From Erigeron canadensis (Eukaryota; Streptophyta; Magnoliopsida; Asterales; Asteraceae): DNA of 64,000 nt. The stretch is from NCBI RefSeq assembly GCF_010389155.1, contig NC_057766.1:38635516-38699515 (forward strand), in the 5' to 3' direction. The notes beneath the pieces are model-generated. The model did no database searches. It saw only the letters and a program-made list of their open reading frames with translations, and was not told the origin of the DNA. Every line of letters begins with the position of its first letter. Within the stretch, counting starts at the first letter, position 1. The position numbers and the translations under genes are program-made. Shown here piece by piece: positions 58,169 through 64,000 of the stretch.

Positions 58169-61100
58169 ATGATGGCTGAGTCAACTCACCACTTTCTTCT
58201 GGAAGCCATCAAGACAGCTCTCATCAAGATTTTCGTCTCTCCATATGCCACCGTACGCAATTCCCCCCCTTCCATATTATCTTTCACTCTTTTAATTCTG
58301 TATCTATATCTTTGCTTATATGAATGAATGGAAAGGTGTGTGATTTATATTGCGGAAAAGTATTAGATGAAGAGAGATGGGATGAAGCTAAAATTGGTCA
58401 CTTCATTGGAATTGGTAATTTCTCCCTTTTTATCACTTTACATTATAAAGATTGCTAGGGGGTTGTTATTATTATAATTATATATATCAAAAAAATATGA
58501 ATGTATCTAATTTGTGTGTATTCAGCTTACAAACTGTCTAGTTAAGTGTAGCAAATGTGTTTTTTGCCACTTCATCAAAGCTGGTGCATCATTGAGTGAT
58601 TTTTTTTTGACCCTCTTTTGGGGATTGGGATATTGATGTTGGCAGATGAAGCATCATCTGGAGTTGGAGAAGTTCGAGAAGCATGGGAGAGTCCGCACAA
58701 GACTTATACTTCCGACTTTTATGAGCTTGATCCTTGCACTGTGAGTTTTTTTGTTTCTTTGTGTATGCATTAAGACTTACTGAATGTCACAAAGGATGTA
58801 TCTTTTTCATTTCCTATACGAGTTTATAAAGTTTCTGAAACCTGTGGTTATGGATAGTATCCTTGGTTGGTTCTGAAGATTGGGGAATTTTGAAAGTTTC
58901 TCGAGTTCAATCTTCTTTACTGGATTCAATGAAAATTATGATTTCTCAGATTAATTTTTTGGTGATGGTGGATCAGTTGGTTGAGCCACCATCTGATCTG
59001 GCTGCTAATTGAGCATGATTTACCCTTCACGTGATGGACCTGGCGCAGTTTAGCTTTGGCTGGTTTGGGTTGCCAGAAAATCAACCTTGTTGGGATAAAA
59101 GAATTGGATAAAAGTTCATGTTTTTGCAGTGTATTTGCTATGTTGTTCATTTAAGCGTCTCTGACTCTGTTATTTATCAACTAACATATGTTAACCTTCT
59201 CCAGGAAAATTTGGAAGCAATTTTGGGTGATAAAGCAAACACAGTTGATATAGTTTGTTGCATGCAACGTTTGCAGGTTTGTCTCTTATGTTTCTGCAAA
59301 TATCTAAATATCCTCTTATATAACTAGTGACAATAGGAACCTGTGTTCTACTGCAGTTTTGTTTTGAAACCGAGGAGAAAGTACGAAGACTTCTACATAA
59401 TGTATCATCTTTGTTGAAACCGGGGGGTTATCTTATTGGTATTACTCTGGACTCATCTACTTTATGGTACGTTACCATTTCTTTTTGGCGCTATTGTCGG
59501 ATTTATTTCTCATTGTTTTGCGGATTAGTGCTAATAGTTTGTTGATGCATCTGGATTGATAAGATTCTGCATTTTATATTTTAAATGAATCTTTTGTTTT
59601 TGCTAATATATATTTAGTAAATTTTGCAACATTTTAAAATATCTATGTATGTGTACACTGTTTTACCGTACTTATCTGTTATCAGTCTACTTGTTTTAAA
59701 TATGAAGGTGCAACTTAATGACTTGCAGGGCAAAGTATCAGAAAAGTGTTGAAGCATACCACAATCGGAGTGGTGGTATGAAGCCCAATCTTGTTCCCAA
59801 TTGCATTCGATCAGAAAGCTATATGATCACTTTTGAAGTTGAAGAAGAAAAGTATAAGAAAACATCCAATACCCTTTATACTTGTAAAAGATTATTAAAC
59901 ACCTGAATTTATTTTTGTTTCTTGTTAACTTGCAGGTTTCCATTTTTCGGGAAAAAATACCAAATGAAGTTTGCGAGTGATGCTTCTGCTGAAACACATA
60001 GTTTGGTGCATTTTCCAAGCTTGATAAGGTTGTGATTTTAAATCTCTGTTTACAATTAAGGTCATAACTTATATTAGCAAAACAAGGAATTTGGCATTGT
60101 AATACTGCACCATTGTTTTACTTTTAAGGTATTGGGAGATTCACAGATATACATCTATATTATATCAGCTCTTTGTAGAGACCTGCTAGGTCATCATACT
60201 TGTCCCATGGGGCCTGTCTGATTACATTTTCTTATATATTTTCAGCATAATTATTGATAGCCAGCCCCTCCTAAAAGATAAACTTACGCTTCCCATCCCA
60301 GATACTAACCTAATATGCTACAAAATAAGAGAGAGAGAGAGAGAGAAAAAAGACATCTAGTGTATGCCATTTAATTTGTGGTGAGATCTTATGTGATTAT
60401 AAATTTGTACCAAGATTTGAGAAATTTCAACATTATGAGGATTCAGAATGTCAATAGACATCATAGAGACGTAGACATTAAACTAGGCGGTTTAGATGTT
60501 ACTGCAGAGTGCATCAAACTCTCATAGTGTTTAAGAAATTGTTGAGGGTCAAATGAAAAGGAACGCCAATTTGAAGCAGATTAGCTGTGTTGTAACAAGT
60601 AATGCTGCAGATTGTGGTTGTTAGCTGGATGTAAAAGATTTTTACCTTATGTATTTGGAAATAAGCTATTAATAGCTGTAGTTTTTGTAAGTTTATATTC
60701 ATAATTTCAGTAATTTGATGTTGTATTATGTTGACAGGTTGGCTAGGGAAGCTGGTCTTGAGTATGTTGAGATACAAAACTTGCTAGAATTCTATGATGA
60801 TAATAAGTAAGTAGGTCTTGGATTCCCCGATAACAGTATAAAGAAGTAAAAGTTTTAGTACTTGTAATCCCGTTATCATATTCTAAGGCTGATTGTTCTC
60901 CTATTACTTTGTCAAATAAGAACACAGTTTTCGGGGATGCTAGGAGAAGTCGGTCATGGTTTTCTGGACCCCAAAGGAAGACTCTTACCGAAATTCCAAG
61001 ATGTACTAGGTTTTGTATCCGTTTCATTATCATTTTACTACAAAACTGTTTTCCTTAATTTCATGCATTATTTATTCATGTTTTGCTTAATTTTTTTTTT

Positions 61101-62142
61101 TTTTTTTTTTCCGTTTTGTTCATTACTAGTCTCACTTATTTTGCAGGTTTGTATACCACATTCATATTTCAAAAGCCTGATCCTGATGTTACCCCTCCGC
61201 TTATGACCCCATTGTTGCATAATGTAACCCAAATCCTTGACGAGGCAAGTTTTAATTAGCATTTCTACCTGTTTTTATATATTGTTTTAATTAGCATTTC
61301 TACCTGTTTTTTTATATTTACTGTTTGAACTAATCTTATGTGATTTAAATTGGTGAATACTCGCATGCTCTCTAGCCATCCACTTTCAGGTTAAAATTTC
61401 AAACCTTGTACCCTTTCATCCTAAATTAAACGAGCATTTGTGTTTTTTTAAAAATATTAAGCAGTTCACTCTTAGCTGTATTTCTTTGAATCTTTGAACA
61501 ACCTATTTAAAATAATTGACATTTCTGTATTTTTTTTCTTTTTTGTTTCTACCAGAACTCAACCTTTCTGTGTCTTTGATGAACAATTGAATTAGTCTTG
61601 CAAAGAGTGTATTTACAGTAAAGCATGGTAATCTATGTAACAGTTCAAGAGATGCTCATTTTTATTTAAATTCTGAGTACGAGGTTTAGTGATTGGGGAT
61701 GGAGTATTTTCTTCCTTCCTGAAAAGCAGCTTTTATGTTTGTAGTTTCCTTTGTTTTTCATTCTAATTAAGTTTTTTAGTTAATTTGGAGTTTTCAACTT
61801 TATACTACCAAAGTAAATAATGTCTTCAAAGTCGGAGAAAATTTGCAAGTATACCCAAATTGTAGTTGAGAGAAGAATGTTTTATGGGTCTGATGTAACA
61901 TGTTTAGTCTCATTAATTTACTATTAAAATGTCAGAGTCGGTTTTGATTAGTTTTGTTACTCAGAATCTTCGATCTTAAATGTTGTCCTTTTCAGAGGGA
62001 TTGGCAAGGTAGCGTGTGGAGGGACGAAGAGAAAACTGGAGCATCACATGCAGAATCATCTTTTTGCCTGAGCAAGATAACTGAACAAAAAGGGATATTA
62101 GGTCCTGGACCTTCAGACCTGCGTTTCTCGGAAGCTATCTAA
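58169..62142 (+). CDS. mRNA cap guanine-N7 methyltransferase 2-like
   Basis: Eleven exons give 352 residues, the usual length of plant cap methyltransferase 2 (Arabidopsis At3g52210 type). Exons: 58169-58252, 58336-58414, 58646-58740, 59205-59276, 59357-59466, 59729-59851, 59936-60028, 60738-60806, 60921-61009, 61147-61244, 61996-62142. All phases agree. It should transfer methyl from S-adenosylmethionine to N7 of the capping guanosine in the nucleus. The SAM-binding motif I is VCDLYCGK (residues 29-36), then HFIGID. Motifs DIVCCMQRLQFCF, LLKPGGYLIGITLDSSTLW and the FPFFGKKYQMKFA region follow the family. The CGK is not followed by the usual GGD but by VLDEERW, as I recall for the plant type 2 branch. 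Intron 10 uses a GC donor (GAG|GCAAGT). Either of two adjacent ATGs could start. The exon 9 acceptor (AAATAAG|AACACAG) was chosen over the CAG 7 bases later because only it keeps frame. Confidence 0.9.
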
Positions 62143-62916
62143 CCTTATTTCCGGTGTTCAACTAACGTAACCAATCAATCTATGTATTTATGTTCAAGAA
62201 CTAAGTAGGAAAATGACGGATTTTTAACTTTTATAATCCTATATATAGGAAATAGAGTATTATATGTTGTTTATTGAAATTTGACACGTGAGACAGCAGG
62301 CAGACTCGAAGGGATTGATTGTGAGATAGAGACCTATTTTCGAGAGCTTAAAAGTTAAAGTTGGTATAGGAGCATTGATTTGAAAGCAGTCACTTCCTTG
62401 ATTATTAATAGTACATTTTTAGGTATTCTCCTTCAGGGTAAAGTTTAAACTGGTTACATATCAAGTTTGTTCAGTCTTTATACTTCCGTTTTAGCAAGTT
62501 CATCTGTTGGTGAAAACCTTTGATCTCATGTATTGTCTTAGTATTCAGAGCCCATACTTTATAGAACTCATGACCAGTAAATCAATATTCTTTCACATGG
62601 ATCGCAGGATATAGTTTCTTCAGTTGCCACATGGATCGTAGGATATAGTTTCTTCAGTTGCCTTTGATAGATTTTGAATATGTGACCTCTAATTTTCATC
62701 TATATGTGGTTTGTGGTCACATGGTGGTAAATCTGATAATACGAAAAATTTGTGTTTCCTAACTTATTTTATATGAATAGAGTTGTAATGTGACATAAGC
62801 TAGACATCATTAGCACCTATTCGTTAAATTTAAGAAATGTCCTTTTTCACTAAACACATGCACTTTTGCTATATGGATTCTTATAGGTCTATTTATGAAT
62901 TTACATGTATCAATAA
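62143..62916. other. 3' flank with a 34-base tandem duplication
   Basis: Likely 3' UTR and intergenic DNA. A 34-base unit (cacatggatcg-aggatatagt, then ttcttcagttgc) occurs twice in tandem at 62594-62627 and 62628-62661 with one mismatch. Confidence 0.6.
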
Positions 62917-63085
62917 GGATAATGATAAATCAACCTAATTGGTATGCTTAAAGTTGTGCCTAATTGTAAGATGATGACATGTGGAAAAATCAGAGGGCAA
63001 GATTAGGAAAGAGAATTAGTGCATTCCACATGTCAAATTCCTAAGGTTTTAGGCATATTGTTAGGAACACTAATTAGGTTGATTA
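62917..63085. mobile_element. MULE-type MITE, 9-bp TSD
   Basis: Ends GGATAATGATAAATCAACCT / AGGTTGATTAATCATTTTCC with a perfect 9-bp duplication TATCAATAA (62908-62916, 63086-63094). Terminal bases resemble family 1 (GGGAAATGAT), but the interior is different. Confidence 0.8.
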
Positions 63086-63105
63086 ATCATTTTCCTATCA
63101 ATAAA

Positions 63106-63710
63106 GCAAATTTTTTTTGAAAGGTGAATTTTGCTGGAAACTTCCTATTGTGGTTTGACAATGAGAGGTCTAACATACGTTGTTTTAACCGCATATGCGC
63201 TAGAGAGCTCTCTTGAAGTAGAAATGTCTATTTCAAATACCCGATAGGGGAAAAACCCCCTACTAATCTGCCTAAAAGCACTAGCTTTTTGAAAGATGGT
63301 TTTCTTTTTGTTTTTGAATTAAAACATGTATAGATAAAGATTATACCACAAATATACGTTTTAGGCAACTCCTTTCAACTTTATCTCAATGGTTGAAAGG
63401 TCATCCCTCTTACATGAGGTTTTGTGTTCAAACCTTGAGGAGGACATAGGCATTAAGTCCCTCTATGAGGGCTTGGCTTTGGTATACCCATGTTCAAGTC
63501 TAGGGGGGCAAGGTTTACCTTTATTAATCGTCATGCCTTCGGGCGGATTAATAGGGGTTTTCCCCCATCGGGTATTTGAAATAGGCACTTCCACTTCAAT
63601 GGAGCTCTCTAGCGCGGACCCGGTTAAGACAACGTATGCTAGACCTTTCTTTGTCAAATCACGACACAAAGTTTCTAGCGAAATTCACCTTTCAAAAAAA
63701 GACAACAACA
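63106..63710. repeat. Long inverted repeat, probably two opposed SINE copies
   Basis: The left arm (about 63110-63277) and right arm (about 63530-63700) match in inverted orientation over about 165 bases (gaaaggtgaattt-gct-gaaac, cgctagagagctc, tatttcaaatacccgat). Before the right arm a polymerase III-like head is visible (caatggttgaaaggtcatcc, then gtgttcaaacc, 63390-63436). Both outer ends carry A-rich tails (caaaaaaa). The simplest reading is a full-length copy on the plus strand and a 5'-truncated copy on the minus strand. A long-TIR DNA element is the alternative. The frames at 63.39-63.85 kb are not genes. Confidence 0.6.
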
Positions 63711-63745
63711 CGCTTTACTTTGACAACTCAACAATCAATCACGGG

Positions 63746-64000
63746 TAGGCATGAGCACGACCCGATATATGCTCGGGCGGTCTGGTTCGGTCCCGGGTTA
63801 GACCGGGTCGGGTTTGGTTTTTTAAGGGTAGGATCGAAAATGGTATGGGCTTGAAATCTTCTTAGGCTAGATCCTCAAATCCGTGTTGGGCTTGAAGAAT
63901 GAACCTGGACTATAAATCTATTTTGGTTTTTTGTTTGTCGATGTTGAAAAAGTGGCGACGGAGGAGGTTGGAATAATGTTCGGTTTCTCGTCTTTCATGG
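63746..64000. mobile_element. Possible left end of a hAT-type element, cut by the window edge
   Basis: Begins TAGGCATGAGCA, followed by CGGG/CCCG-rich subterminal repeats (cgggcggtctggttcggtcc, gaccgggtcgggtttgg) in the style of the hAT-type element at 38-39 kb. The right end would lie outside the window. Confidence 0.4.

Noticed and set aside
59827..61262. Several minus-strand frames across the cap methyltransferase introns and exons
   Set aside because: Antisense shadows of conserved plus-strand exons, with no independent support.

Overview
The window is nuclear DNA from a flowering plant. The evidence is AT-rich intergenic sequence, plant-type spliced genes, plant-specific families (PSI1-like DUF3475/DUF668, SIP1-clade trihelix, KCBP kinesin, RGLG ubiquitin ligase) and dense Helitron, MULE-MITE, hAT and LTR remnants. 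A eudicot is clear. An asterid, perhaps Asteraceae, is only a guess from the repeat style. No bacterial, organellar, CRISPR or rRNA features were seen, and no tRNA gene was found.

Six intact protein-coding genes are supported: (1) a single-exon PSI1-like DUF3475/DUF668 gene, 13148-14899 (+); (2) a 19-exon plant myotubularin, a 3-phosphoinositide phosphatase with an intact C-x5-R site, 16774-22834 (+); (3) a single-exon SIP1-clade trihelix transcription factor with polyglutamine tracts, 25124-26392 (-); (4) a two-exon small single-pass membrane protein of unknown function, 28420-31316 (-); (5) ribosomal protein eL27, 53228-53635 (-); (6) an 11-exon mRNA cap (guanine-N7) methyltransferase 2-like gene, 58169-62142 (+). 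These are ordinary housekeeping, signalling and regulatory genes and do not form a cluster or pathway.

The gene-poor blocks (1-12 kb, 31.5-51 kb, 54.7-57.7 kb, 62.9-64 kb) are transposon country. They hold nine Helitron-like elements, two of which carry captured gene fragments (an RPA1-like OB-fold and an RGLG copine-domain segment). Two solo LTRs have perfect 5-bp target-site duplications, one of them nested inside a Helitron. Two families of hairpin MITEs have 9-bp target-site duplications, including a run of adjacent insertions at 37.0-38.8 kb partly nested in a 1-kb hAT element. There are also LINE 3' ends and tRNA-derived SINE-like copies.

The most unusual item is a tail-to-tail inverted pair of kinesin KCBP C-terminal pseudogenes at 35.0-36.1 kb next to a LINE tail. 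Other highlights are two GC-AG introns in conserved genes, a large inverted minisatellite at 0.35-0.77 kb, a dispersed repeat whose second copy at 47.5 kb preserves the empty site of a MITE at 33.4 kb, and a tandem duplication beside eL27 interrupted by a SINE-like insertion. Gene models were built by hand from splice consensus and reading frame, and family assignments come from recognition without a database search.
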